Assembly (NCBI GenBank): GCA_022843905.1
Contig: JALHMT010000049.1
Location: 1-40,134, forward strand
DNA: 40,134 bases
Source of the DNA: Rubrivivax sp.
GTDB taxonomy: Bacteria; Pseudomonadota; Gammaproteobacteria; Burkholderiales; Burkholderiaceae_C
Reading direction: 5' to 3'
The notes beneath the pieces were generated by a model. That model did not search any database. It saw only the letters and a list, made by a program, of their open reading frames with translations, and was not told the origin of the DNA. Made by a program: the position numbers and the translations under genes. Positions within the stretch are counted from its first letter, which is position 1. Each line of letters opens with the position of its first letter. Below, in pieces: positions 15,567-26,002 of this stretch.

Positions 15567-16922
15567 CTACACGCGCATCAGCGGCAACGTCTTCTGCGCG
15601 AAGTTGGGCAGCTCGGGAAGCACCACATCGAGGCCGCTCGCCGGCACGCCGAGCCACCCCAGCATCGTGGCGGCCACCTGCGCGGTGGCGGTGGTCGGAA
15701 CGAAGCGGCCACCACGCCCGCGGTCCATGTCGTCCGGCCCGCCCAGCACCGGCGACGGAAACTTGCCCACCACCTGGCCGCCATGCACCGGCCCGCCCAT
15801 CAGCCACCAGTGATTGCCCCAGGCGTGATCGGACCCCCCGCCCGAGGCGGGCCGGACGGTGCGGCCGAACTCCGACATCACCAGGGTCGCCACGTCGACA
15901 TCGACGCCCGAGGCGATGTTCGAGGCATCGAACCCGGCCAGCGCCTTGCCGACCCGTGCGAGCTGGTAGTCCTGCGTGCGCTCCGCGCTCCCGCGCTGCA
16001 CGCCGTGGGTGTCGAAGTTGCCCCAGTCGACGAGGAAGATCTGCCGCCGCAAGCCCATGCGCTTGAAGACCGGCAGCAGCTGCGCGATGGTTCGCAGGTA
16101 GGTGGCCAGGCTGCTGTCGCCGAAGTCGGCGGTGGGAACCGGACCGGCCGCAAAGGCGGCCGTGAGGGCGGTGGTGTCGGCGAGCGCTCGCTCCAGCGTC
16201 CGCGCGTACTCCTGGGTGTAGGCGTTCGCGAACTGGCCGCGGGCCAGCCGCAGCGCCGACTGCGTCCCCAGACTGGACGCTTGGGCGAAGTCGGCGTTGC
16301 CCCAGTAGCGTTGCATGCCTTCGTCCTGACCGATCCAGGTCACCGCGGACTGGCGACCCACCACCAAGGTACGCGAGGAGTTCATCGACACCGCCGCCAT
16401 GGAATGGCGCAGGGCCGCCGGCAGGACTTCCAGCCCGCGCCCTCCCCAGCCGCTCAGGTCCTCGCTCGCGGCCCAGCCCTGGGTGATCGCCACCTGCTCG
16501 AAGTGCGACAGCAGGAAGGGCGGTACGGGAACGGCGCGGTCAAGCACCTGGCCTGCCGTGGCGGGCACGATCAAGGGCCCGGCATTGGCGATGAAGGCAA
16601 GCCGCCCCTGGTCGTACAACGGCGCCAGCGGCGCGAGCGCGGGGTGGATGCCGAAGCGATGACCCGCGCTCTCGCCGGCCAGCGGCACCAGGCTGGCACG
16701 AGGCAGCGCGAGGTTGGTGCGGGCGCGTTCGTAGTCGGCATAGGCCGCGTCGGTGGGCACCAGGCAGTTGCTGCCGTCGTTGCCGCCGTTGAGGAAGACG
16801 ACCACCAAGGCACGGTAGTCGGACGCCAGCGCGTCACGACCGGACGCCAGCAGCCCGCCTGCTGCGGCCCCGACGAAGGGCAAGCAGCTCGACAGCGCGC
16901 GCAGCGCGGATCGACGTTGCAT
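15567..16922 (-). CDS. DUF1501 family protein
   Basis: A 451-residue protein with an export signal containing twin arginines (MQRRSALRALSSCLPF..., likely cleavage near ALA33). The body has the alkaline-phosphatase/sulfatase-like features of DUF1501: FLNGGNDGSNCLVP near the start, DWGNFDTHG, LVMSEFGRTVRP and SDHAWGNHWWLMGG near the C-terminus. The product is predicted periplasmic; the substrate is unknown. The ATG overlaps the stop of the DUF1800 gene (TGATG at 16920-16924), so the two are translated together. The pairing of DUF1800 and DUF1501 is widespread in Gram-negative bacteria. Confidence 0.88.
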   Translation of the reverse strand: MQRRSALRALSSCLPFVGAAAGGLLASGRDALASDYRALVVVFLNGGNDGSNCLVPTDAAYADYERARTNLALPRASLVPLAGESAGHRFGIHPALAPLAPLYDQGRLAFIANAGPLIVPATAGQVLDRAVPVPPFLLSHFEQVAITQGWAASEDLSGWGGRGLEVLPAALRHSMAAVSMNSSRTLVVGRQSAVTWIGQDEGMQRYWGNADFAQASSLGTQSALRLARGQFANAYTQEYARTLERALADTTALTAAFAAGPVPTADFGDSSLATYLRTIAQLLPVFKRMGLRRQIFLVDWGNFDTHGVQRGSAERTQDYQLARVGKALAGFDASNIASGVDVDVATLVMSEFGRTVRPASGGGSDHAWGNHWWLMGGPVHGGQVVGKFPSPVLGGPDDMDRGRGGRFVPTTATAQVAATMLGWLGVPASGLDVVLPELPNFAQKTLPLMRV

Positions 16923-18553
16923 CAAGGCATGGCTCCGAAGTGAGGGCTCGACAGCATGTACTGCAGCGTGAAAGCGACACGCCGGCGCGGAGCGGACCCT
17001 TCGGTGAGCGCCCAATGCGCCTCACCGTCGCGCGCCAATCCGGGGGGCAGGGCGCCGCGGAACCAAGTCAGGCTGAGCAGCGCATGGAAGTCGCGCGTCG
17101 AGCGCGTGGCGGCATTCACGAAGGTGTCGAGACGGCAGCCGGCGGTGTCCAGCGCGGGCGCCCAGACGGTTTCGACATGCGCGAGGCTGGTCATCCGATC
17201 GCGGAGTTCGATCCCGAGCAGCAGGCGCTGCTCCGGCGCCAACAGGTTGCTCGAGGGTGCGGCGTCGGTCGGCGCATAGAAGCCGAAGACCGACGGCGCG
17301 AGGTACGGCAGCTGCTGGGGAACGAACGGCTGCCCGGTCTCCGGGCGCCGCGGCATCTTGCGGCAGCCCAGCCCCCGCAGCAAGGCGGTGTGGAACAGCA
17401 CCGGCTCGCGGACCTTGCCGAAGGTCGGCAGGTCTGCACCAGGCGTGTCGCCGCGTCGGGCGTCCGGGTCGAGCAGGATCGCCTTGACCACGGCGGCCGT
17501 GTCGCCCGAAACACCGCGACCGTTGTCGCGGAACACCCTTGCGACACGGGCCACAAAGGCGGGGCTAGGGTTGCTCGTCACCAGGTGCTGGATCAATCGC
17601 AGGCTGACGAAGGGTGCGGTGTTCGGATGCCGGGCCAGCAGGTCCATCGCGCGGTTCATGTCCTGCCGTGCCGTCTGTCCGGAGGGAAAGGTCTCCCCGA
17701 GTACCGTCTTGGCATCGCTGTCGTGCAACTGGGGGTCGCGCGTGACCATCGGCCGCCCGAGGTGCACGTAGCCCTCGCCCGTCGGGCCGTGATCCCACTC
17801 CCATCCGGTGAGCGCACGCGCCAGGTCGACCACGTCTTCCTGCGTATAGCTCTCGATCGGGCGCCCGCCACTTCCGCGTTTGGGTCGGCCGTCGATCTCG
17901 AGCTCGACCAGCCCGATGCTGAACAGCTGCATCAGCTCGCGCGCGTAGTTCTCGTTCACCGCGCAGCCGCTGCAGGCCTTGGGCGAGCGGTTGCCGACGT
18001 TGTCGAGAAAGCCCCCCATCGCGCCATTCGTCGACACCGCGTGCAGCAGGTCGCGGTAGCGGCCCAGCCCCTGCCGCTGCAGGAGATTGTGGTACTCGAG
18101 AACGCCGAAGGGCTGGCTGTTGACGAGCGACACGACGATGAACTGTGACAGCGACCAGCTTACGCGTTGCCGCAGTTGATCGGGCGCCGTCAGCGCGCCG
18201 GCGAACCATTGGTCGAGGAAGCGCCAGTAGGCGAACTGGCGCTCCCGGGGCTGCGCGAGTTCGTCGTAGTCGCGCATCGAGCTGCCGTCCAGCAGCGTTG
18301 GGGGCAGGCGCAACTGTTCGTCGATCCAGGCCTCGAAGCCCATCGTGCGCACGCGCTCGATCTCGGCAGCGGTCGGACCGAAACTCGCCTGGTCCAGGAA
18401 ACGGGCGGCAGCGTAGTAGCTGACCTTGGCGACGGGGGCAACAGCGACCTGCCCTGCGGACGGCGACGCAGGCGCCGACGCGCTGTCGGGCTCGTGTTGG
18501 CCGCAGCCCACCATCAGCAGCCCGGCGATCAGTGGCCCGAAGAACCGCCGCAT
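16922..18553 (-). CDS. DUF1800 family lipoprotein
   Basis: A 543-residue protein. Starting at MRRFFG (18553) gives a compact lipoprotein signal with a lipobox ending MVGC (Cys19); the ATG at 18583 would add ten residues. The body is the DUF1800 helical domain: AARFLDQASFGPT, AWIDEQL, NENYARELMQLFSIGL, YTQEDVVDLARALTGW, HDSDAKTVLG and PFVSLRLIQHLVTSNPSP. Function is unknown. The SPKACSGCAVNENYARE segment brings cysteines next to the conserved NENYARE motif. It is translationally coupled to the DUF1501 gene. Confidence 0.87.
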   Translation of the reverse strand: MRRFFGPLIAGLLMVGCGQHEPDSASAPASPSAGQVAVAPVAKVSYYAAARFLDQASFGPTAAEIERVRTMGFEAWIDEQLRLPPTLLDGSSMRDYDELAQPRERQFAYWRFLDQWFAGALTAPDQLRQRVSWSLSQFIVVSLVNSQPFGVLEYHNLLQRQGLGRYRDLLHAVSTNGAMGGFLDNVGNRSPKACSGCAVNENYARELMQLFSIGLVELEIDGRPKRGSGGRPIESYTQEDVVDLARALTGWEWDHGPTGEGYVHLGRPMVTRDPQLHDSDAKTVLGETFPSGQTARQDMNRAMDLLARHPNTAPFVSLRLIQHLVTSNPSPAFVARVARVFRDNGRGVSGDTAAVVKAILLDPDARRGDTPGADLPTFGKVREPVLFHTALLRGLGCRKMPRRPETGQPFVPQQLPYLAPSVFGFYAPTDAAPSSNLLAPEQRLLLGIELRDRMTSLAHVETVWAPALDTAGCRLDTFVNAATRSTRDFHALLSLTWFRGALPPGLARDGEAHWALTEGSAPRRRVAFTLQYMLSSPHFGAMP

Positions 18554-18706
18554 GTGTACACGCACGCCCACCGCCCCGTTCATGGATTGCGCCGAGTCTG
18601 CATGGCGCTTTGGGGCTTGTCGTCATCCAAACGCATGATGCCAGCGCAGCCGTACCGCGCCGCGCCGCGCCGGTCAGCCCGGAGACGAGTCACGCCGCAG
18701 ACCTTC

Positions 18707-19426
18707 TCAGGCGCCCAGCTTCTCCGCCAGCGCCACGAAGTCCTCGGCCACGAGATCGAACTCGCCCTCTTCCCAGGGCTCCATCGGCCCGCCGGGGCCG
18801 TGCTCCAGCGGGCGCGGCACGTAGGCCGTGCGCAGGCCGCAGGCGGCGGCGGCGCGCAGGTCGCTGGGGTGGGCCGCCACCATCATCACCTGCTCGGGCG
18901 CCAGGTCGAGCAGGCGCGCAGCCCCCAGGTAGACCTGGGGGTCGGGCTTGTAGTGGTGGAAGAGCTCGGCCGACAGCACGCAGTCCCAGGGCAGGCCGGC
19001 GTGCCTGGCCATGTCGACCAGCAGCGAGAGGTTGCCGTTGGACAGCGTGGTGATGGTGAAGGCCTTCTTCAGCCGCTGCAGACCGGCCACGCTGTCGGGC
19101 CAGGGCAGCAGGCGGTGCCAGACGCGGTTGAACTCGGCGATGTCGGGCTCGGGCCAGACCAGCCGGCGCTCGTCGAGCAGCTGGTCGAGGATGCGTCGGT
19201 GCAGGCCGTCGATGTTGGTCCAGGGCAGCTCGCGGCGGCGCACGCGCGCCATCGCGGGCTGGTAGCCGGCGCGCCAGGCCTCGGCGAAGGCCGCCCAGTC
19301 GAGCGACACGCCCAGCCGGGCACCCAGCGCCTGGCCCTCGCCGACGATGGACGATCGCCAGTCGACCACCGTGCCGAAGACGTCGAAGGTGAGGGCGCGG
19401 ACGTCCTCCAGCGCGGCGTGTGCCAT
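18707..19426 (-). CDS. Haloacid dehalogenase type II (HAD superfamily)
   Basis: A 239-residue HAD hydrolase with the nucleophile D15 in FDVFGTVVDWR, motif II TLSNGN, the lysine in HHYKPDPQVY, and motif III as MVAAHPSDLRAAAACGLRT. The length and the FDVFGT motif match L-2-haloacid dehalogenases, which release halide from 2-haloalkanoic acids. A phosphatase role cannot be excluded, since DxF instead of DxD favours dehalogenase but is not proof. It starts 4 bases after the BMP solute-binding gene on the same strand, so the two form an operon. A (CCGCG)n microrepeat lies just beyond its stop. Confidence 0.85.
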   Translation of the reverse strand: MAHAALEDVRALTFDVFGTVVDWRSSIVGEGQALGARLGVSLDWAAFAEAWRAGYQPAMARVRRRELPWTNIDGLHRRILDQLLDERRLVWPEPDIAEFNRVWHRLLPWPDSVAGLQRLKKAFTITTLSNGNLSLLVDMARHAGLPWDCVLSAELFHHYKPDPQVYLGAARLLDLAPEQVMMVAAHPSDLRAAAACGLRTAYVPRPLEHGPGGPMEPWEEGEFDLVAEDFVALAEKLGA

Positions 19427-19430
19427 GGCC

Positions 19431-20423
19431 TTACTTGCCGCTGCCCTTGGGCTGGTTGTCGTCGACCTTGACGTTGAACTTGCCGTCGTAGATGGCCTTC
19501 TCGCGCGCCTTCACCCGGGCCAGCAGGTCGGCCGGGATCTTCTTCTCGAAGGTGCCCAGCGGCGACAGTTGCGAGCCCTTGTACTTCATCATCGAGTACT
19601 TGCCGTAATCCTCGGCCTTGAACTTGCCTTCCTTGACGGTCTTCAAGGCCAGGTCGATGGTGGGCTCCATGTGCCAGATGGCGCTGGCCACCACGGTGTC
19701 GGGGTACTGGGCCTGGGTGTCGATGACGTTGCCGATGGCCAGCACCTTGCGCTCCTTGGCGGCATCGCTGACGCCGAAGCGCTCGGCATACATCACGTCG
19801 GCGCCCTTGTCGATCATCGCGAAGGCGGCTTCCTTGGCCTTGGGCGGGTCGAACCAGCTGTTGATGAAGGTGACGGTGAACTCGGCCTTGGGGTTGACTT
19901 CCCTGGCGCCGGCCATGAAGGCGTTCATCAGGCGGTTCACCTCGGGGATGGGGTAGCCGCCCACCAGGCCGATCTTGTTGCTCTTGGTCATGCCGCCGGC
20001 GAGCATGCCGGTGAGGTAGGCCGGCTCCTGGATGTAGTTGTCAAAGACGCTGAAGTTGGGCGCCTGCGGCTTGCCGCTGCTGCCCATCAGGAAGCTGACC
20101 TTGGGATAGTCCTTGGCCACCTTGCGGGCGGCGGCTTCCACCGCGAAGCTCTCGCCGACGATCAGCGTGTGGCCCTTCTCGGCGTACTGGCGCATCACGC
20201 GCTCGTAGTCGGCGTTGGCCACGTTCTCGCTGAACACGTATTCGATCTCGCCGCGCGCCACGGCGGCCTTCAGGGCCTTGTCGATGCGGCTGACCCACTG
20301 CTGCTCCACCGGCACGGTGTAGATGGCGGCGACCTTCATCTTGGCCTGGGCCCAGACGGGTGCAGAGACGGCGGCGCAGGCCAGTGCGGCGGCGGCGATG
20401 ACGTGGCGACGGGACGGCGACAT
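19431..20423 (-). CDS. BMP-family ABC transporter substrate-binding protein
   Basis: A 330-residue periplasmic binding protein of the Bmp/PnrA family. The signal peptide is cleaved near VWA25/Q26; no lipobox cysteine is present. Family motifs are MKVAAIYTVPVEQQWV, NVANADYERVMRQYA, KVSFLMGSS, YLTGMLAGGMTKSNKIGLVGG and FINSWFDPPKAKEAA. AGGAG precedes the ATG at a normal distance. Family members bind purine nucleosides. The matching ATPase and permeases are almost certainly those at 6.8-10.6 kb, from which this gene is separated by an unrelated 8-kb block. Confidence 0.9.
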   Translation of the reverse strand: MSPSRRHVIAAAALACAAVSAPVWAQAKMKVAAIYTVPVEQQWVSRIDKALKAAVARGEIEYVFSENVANADYERVMRQYAEKGHTLIVGESFAVEAAARKVAKDYPKVSFLMGSSGKPQAPNFSVFDNYIQEPAYLTGMLAGGMTKSNKIGLVGGYPIPEVNRLMNAFMAGAREVNPKAEFTVTFINSWFDPPKAKEAAFAMIDKGADVMYAERFGVSDAAKERKVLAIGNVIDTQAQYPDTVVASAIWHMEPTIDLALKTVKEGKFKAEDYGKYSMMKYKGSQLSPLGTFEKKIPADLLARVKAREKAIYDGKFNVKVDDNQPKGSGK

Positions 20424-20467
20424 GGGGGCTCTCCTGGTGTTGGTTTGCGGTGAAGTGCAGCGGGAGT

Positions 20468-20739
20468 TTAAGCAAGAGACGTTCCATCGCCACGCCCGCC
20501 GCCGGGTTTCGGCGCGAGGGCGCGGTGCTTGTCTGGCGGCATTGCCGAGTCGAGCATGATGTCCTGGCAGGCGGCCGTGGCGACGGTGCCGGTACGGCGC
20601 ACGCCCAGCGCGCGCAACTGCAGGCGGGCATGCGTCTGGTCGCCCGCGACCGCTGCCAGCGACAGCCGCGCCAGCAGGTCCGTCCAGAGGGCACGGACCT
20701 GTTCAGGCGCGGCTTCGCGTTGCGAAGCCGCGAGCGGGA

Positions 20740-20743
<4 letters not shown>
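20468..20743 (-). CDS. Small hypothetical protein overlapping the katG stop (doubtful)
   Basis: A possible 91-residue product beginning with GTG that overlaps the katG stop as GTGA (20740-20743) and ending in TAA. Third codon positions are rich in G/C over the central part, as expected for coding DNA here, and VRALWTDLLARLSLAAVA looks like a helix. No family is recognised. A perfect hairpin in its first codons and a Gly/Pro-rich tail speak against it. It fills most of the 316-bp gap between the BMP gene and katG. Confidence 0.3.
20708..20732 (-). terminator. Hairpin after katG
   Basis: Perfect 11-bp arms CGCGGCTTCGC (20708-20718) and GCGAAGCCGCG (20722-20732) with a 3-base loop, 7 bases beyond the katG stop. 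There is no T-run. A strong transcription-stopping or 3'-end-stabilising structure is likely. Confidence 0.55.
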
Positions 20744-22944
<2,201 letters not shown>

Positions 22945-23387
22945 CGCGATCTCCTTGGTGGTGTAGGAAGAGAAAACATAGTCTTTTGCAAACAAATAAC
23001 TTACACCAATTGAAGATGACAATGGCGTGCATCGGTGCCATGTATCGCGCCGACGTGGTGCGACGCGACAGCTACCGGGCACAGCAGCCGGTGATGTCCC
23101 GTGGGCGCACGCTCGTGCTGCCAGCCGAAGGCTTGAACGCGAGACGCCCGAAGTGGTGGCCCGCACGGTCTGAAGTCGCGAGCTGCGCCTCGATCGCTCA
23201 GCGTGCTGCCTACTTGTGTTCGCCCTCTGCTGTGGGACCTTCTTCGGTGCCCGGCACGGACCCGACCGGACGCTTCGGGGCGGCGGATTCAGGGGCGCGG
23301 TGTTTCCTGAAGGTCGAGTCCAGCTGGCCGACTCGGCGAACAGACCGCCGCAGATCGGACGTTCCCCATCTGCCCTACACCCACCGC
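22945..23387. other. katG upstream region and unassigned sequence
   Basis: A 443-bp stretch without a convincing gene. Bases about 22965-23025 are conspicuously AT-rich for this genome and should hold the katG promoter (minus strand). On the minus strand a stop-free stretch, 23210-23374, translates to a plausible C-terminal tail (DLRRSVRRVGQLDSTF, then PESAAPKRPVGSVPGTEEG, ending GEHK) without a start codon. It may be a relic connected with the decayed ParE next to it; no family is recognised. Confidence 0.4.
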
Positions 23388-23504
23388 GACTCGATTACGG
23401 TCAGCCAGCTTCACCGACACGCGGGTGCCGCCCTCCTTGCGGCAGCAGCGGACTTCGCCCTGCTGGTCGCGCAGCGCCTGCGGGCGCAGAACCGCCGGCT
23501 TCAA
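23388..23504 (-). pseudogene. ParE-like toxin, decayed (N-terminal remnant)
   Basis: After the ParD stop, a TTG (overlapping as TTGA) opens LKPAVLRPQALRDQQGEVR, CCRKEGGTRVSVKLADR, which resembles the N-terminal third of the ParE-type toxins that pair with ParD antitoxins. After about 39 residues the similarity stops and the frame runs on into sequence without the C-terminal beta-sheet core. The toxin is therefore probably non-functional. Confidence 0.5.
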
Positions 23505-23746
23505 TCGATCTCGCCGCGAGCGATCGCCAGCAGTTCCTTCTCGTCCGCCTTGGTGCGACGCCGGCCGGGCCCGGAGGCCAGCCCTTCTTCGATGAGGTCG
23601 CGAAGCCGCCTTCTCGCCTGCTCCTCCTGGTCGCGCCGGACCAGGTCGCGGATGTACTCGCTGGTGTTGCCGTAGTTGCCGGCAGCGACCCGCTTGTCGA
23701 TGCACTCGCGCATCGACTCGGGCAAAGCAAAGCTCATCGCCGGCAT
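23501..23746 (-). CDS. ParD-family antitoxin
   Basis: An 81-residue protein with an N-terminal ribbon-helix-helix (MSFALPESMRECIDKRVAAG, YGNTSEYIRDLVRRDQEEQA) and a C-terminal toxin-binding segment ending KADEKELLAIARGEID. This is the ParD/CC_1985 type addiction-module antidote architecture at normal length. The gene is intact, but the partner ParE reading frame downstream is broken. It could survive as an orphan antitoxin or a DNA-binding regulator. MSFALP at 23737 is an alternative start. Confidence 0.82.
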   Translation of the reverse strand: MPAMSFALPESMRECIDKRVAAGNYGNTSEYIRDLVRRDQEEQARRRLRDLIEEGLASGPGRRRTKADEKELLAIARGEID

Positions 23747-23918
23747 GACGTCCTGTTGGGCAGGAGCCTCGCCCTACGACCTTTCTGGCGTGCGGTGATC
23801 AGGTCAGTTGCAACGACTTGCACCCTGCAGTCGCGGAACCGTGGCGCCAGTCGCGGTGGGTCTGGTGCGGTACGCGGCGCGAGCGGGCCTGAGATGGGGC
23901 TTGAGATACTTGCGCCGC

Positions 23919-24881
23919 ATGCAAGCCATCCTCGCGGTCACGGTCCCCTTCTTCGCCCTGGTGCTCTGCGGGTATCTCGCCGGGCGCCAGCACGTGCTGC
24001 CCGAAAGCGCCATCCCGGGCCTGAACACCTACGTGCTGTACTTCGCCCTGCCCTGCATGCTGTTCCGCTTCGGGGCCGGCACGCCGGTGCTGGACCTGCT
24101 GAGCCCCTGGCTGCTGGGCCTGTGGCTGGTCTGCGCGCTGATCGTCGTGTTCTTCACCATCGCCATCAGCCTGAACCCGCGCGTGCATCTGAAGGACGCG
24201 TCCTTCGGCGCTCTGGTGGCCGCCTTCCCCAACACCGGCTTCATGGGCGTGCCGCTGCTGGTGGCGCTGCTGGGGCCGGCCGCCGCGGGGCCGGCCATCG
24301 CCACCATCCTGGCCGACATCTTCGTCACCAGTTCGCTGTGCATCGCGCTGGCGCAGATGCACGGCGCCCAGGGGGCGATGGCGGGCTTCAAGCGCGCGCT
24401 GCGCGGCACGCTGCTGAACCCGCTGCCGTGGTCGATCGCGCTGGGCGCGGCCTTCTCGGCGCTGGACCTGAAGCTCTTCGGCGCGCTGGACACCGTCGTG
24501 CGGCTGCTGGGCGATTCGGCCACGCCAGTGGCGCTGTTCACCATTGGCGCCGTGCTGTGGCGGGCCGGCCAGCACACGCACCGCCGCACGCCGGTGATGG
24601 ACTACGTGCCGGTGGCCATCATCAAGCTCTGCGTGCACCCGCTGCTGGTGATGCTGCTGGGCAGCGTGGCGCGGCTGATGGGCGCACCCATCACCGGCTT
24701 CCAGCTGATGGTGATCACGCTGGTGGCCGCCCTGCCCAGCGCCAGCAACGTCTCGCTGCTGGCCGAGCGCTTCGGCGCCGACAACGGGCGCATCGCGCGC
24801 ATCATCATGACCAGCACGGTGCTGGCCTTCGTGACCTTCACCGCACTGGCCGTCGTGTTCGACATCAAGCCGGCCGCCTGA
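23919..24881 (+). CDS. AEC (auxin efflux carrier) family transporter
   Basis: A 320-residue inner-membrane protein with about ten hydrophobic helices. Family landmarks are VPFFALVLCGYLAGR at the N-terminus, LNTYVLYFALPCMLF, AAFPNTGFMGVPLLVALLG with the helix-breaking proline, and the C-terminal half ALPSASNVSLLAERFGAD. AEC proteins are secondary transporters, in bacteria often of malonate, malate or similar acids; the substrate here is unknown. ATG at 23919 gives the usual length; the frame stays open to 23808. GATACT lies 8 bases before the ATG, so a short or absent leader is possible. It is divergent from parD. Confidence 0.87.
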   Translation: MQAILAVTVPFFALVLCGYLAGRQHVLPESAIPGLNTYVLYFALPCMLFRFGAGTPVLDLLSPWLLGLWLVCALIVVFFTIAISLNPRVHLKDASFGALVAAFPNTGFMGVPLLVALLGPAAAGPAIATILADIFVTSSLCIALAQMHGAQGAMAGFKRALRGTLLNPLPWSIALGAAFSALDLKLFGALDTVVRLLGDSATPVALFTIGAVLWRAGQHTHRRTPVMDYVPVAIIKLCVHPLLVMLLGSVARLMGAPITGFQLMVITLVAALPSASNVSLLAERFGADNGRIARIIMTSTVLAFVTFTALAVVFDIKPAA

Positions 24882-24973
24882 GGCATCGGCTCAGCGGGAA
24901 CTCCCTGTGAGGGCGTCCGGGCGCGCGAGGTATCGTGACTCGCCAACGGACCCTTCACACACGGACCTGCTCG

Positions 24974-25624
24974 ATGATCACCCTGCACTACTTTCCCGGC
25001 AATGCCAGCCTCACGCCGCACGTGCTGTTGCGCGAGATCGGGGTACCCTTCGCGCTGCAGCTGGTCGACCGCGCTGCCGGTGCGCACAAGTCGTCTGCCT
25101 ATCTGAAGCTCAACCCGAACGGGCTCATCCCCGTGCTGGTGGACGGCGAGCTGGTGCTCTACGAGACCGCGGCCATCGGACTGCACCTGGTCGACAGCTA
25201 CCCGCAGGCCGGCCTGGCACCCGCCGTCGGCAGTGCCGAGCGCGCCCACTTCTACAAGTGGCTGGTGTGGATGACCAACACGTTGCAGGCCACCTTGATC
25301 CACTACTTCTACCCGGAGCGCCTGGTCGACGACGGCGACGCTGCAGCCGCCGCGCAGGTCAAGAAGGCGGCGCATGCGAAGGTCGTGGCGATGCTGCAGC
25401 AGCTCGACGACCAGCTCGCCTCGCACGGCCAGCCCTGGCTGCTGGGCGCGACCTACAGCCTGGTCGACATCTACGCCTTCATGCTGTGCCGCTGGACGCG
25501 CGGTTTCGCCAGCCAACCGGCGCGCGACTTTCCGCACCTGGGGCCGTTCCTGCAGCGCATGCTGGCGCGGCCAGCGGTGCGCAAGGCGATCGAAGTGGAA
25601 GGCTGGACGCCGCCACTGGTCTAG
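24974..25624 (+). CDS. Glutathione S-transferase family protein
   Basis: A 216-residue GST. The thioredoxin-like N-domain (1-78) has a potential catalytic Ser12 (YFPGNASLTPHVLL), the cis-proline loop LNPNGLIPVLVDG and ETAAI in the place of the glutathione-binding Glu-Ser. The helical C-domain has the folding-motif Asp in YSLVDIYAFML. This is the beta/theta-like bacterial type; the substrate is unknown. The stop lies 3 bases from the stop of the convergent DUF1992 gene, so the two transcripts must overlap. Confidence 0.9.
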   Translation: MITLHYFPGNASLTPHVLLREIGVPFALQLVDRAAGAHKSSAYLKLNPNGLIPVLVDGELVLYETAAIGLHLVDSYPQAGLAPAVGSAERAHFYKWLVWMTNTLQATLIHYFYPERLVDDGDAAAAAQVKKAAHAKVVAMLQQLDDQLASHGQPWLLGATYSLVDIYAFMLCRWTRGFASQPARDFPHLGPFLQRMLARPAVRKAIEVEGWTPPLV

Positions 25625-25627
25625 CGT

Positions 25628-25993
25628 TCACAAGCTCCCGGTGCTGCGCAGCTTTTCCAGCCGCAACGCCAGATGCTGGCGCAGCTCGGCCACGCGCTGC
25701 TGCAGCGCCCGCTGCGCGGCGGGGTCGGTGGTAGACGACAGCTGTTCCTGCAGGGCGGCGATCTGGCGCATGGTCTCCACTTCCGGCGGCACCACGCCGG
25801 CGTCCTTCAGCACCTTGAAGGGCATCTTAAGTTCGTCGGGCGTCTGCGCGTAACCGTCGCCGAAGTCCAGCGGCCTGCCGTAGCTGGGCGCCGACTTCAG
25901 CTCGCCGCTGCTTTCGGCGTCCTGCAGCGAACGGCCGATGTGGTCTTCCAGCAGCTTCAGGCGCTGCTCGCGCTTTTCCTCGGCGGACATCAT
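25628..25993 (-). CDS. DUF1992 (DnaJ-homologue subfamily C28-like) protein
   Basis: A 121-residue protein with the DUF1992 core: LKLLEDHIGRSLQDAESSGEL, then GRPLDFGDG and MPFKVLKDAGVVPPEVE, followed by a C-terminal helical/coiled-coil tail (about 78-118). The family is related by name to DnaJ homologue C28 but has no J domain. Function is unknown; it is likely cytoplasmic. Two consecutive ATGs (25993 and 25990) open the gene. It follows the TTC38-like gene by 9 bases on the same strand. Confidence 0.85.
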   Translation of the reverse strand: MMSAEEKREQRLKLLEDHIGRSLQDAESSGELKSAPSYGRPLDFGDGYAQTPDELKMPFKVLKDAGVVPPEVETMRQIAALQEQLSSTTDPAAQRALQQRVAELRQHLALRLEKLRSTGSL

Positions 25994-26002
25994 CGGCTCC
26001 TT

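Noticed and set aside
18652..18673. CCGCG microrepeat between the DUF1800 and HAD genes
   Set aside because: Only three to four units of five bases in GC-rich DNA; nothing suggests a function.
22960..23030. OxyR-binding site in front of katG
   Set aside because: The region is AT-rich but the spaced ATAG/CTAT tetrads of an OxyR site are not present in order; only scattered partial matches.
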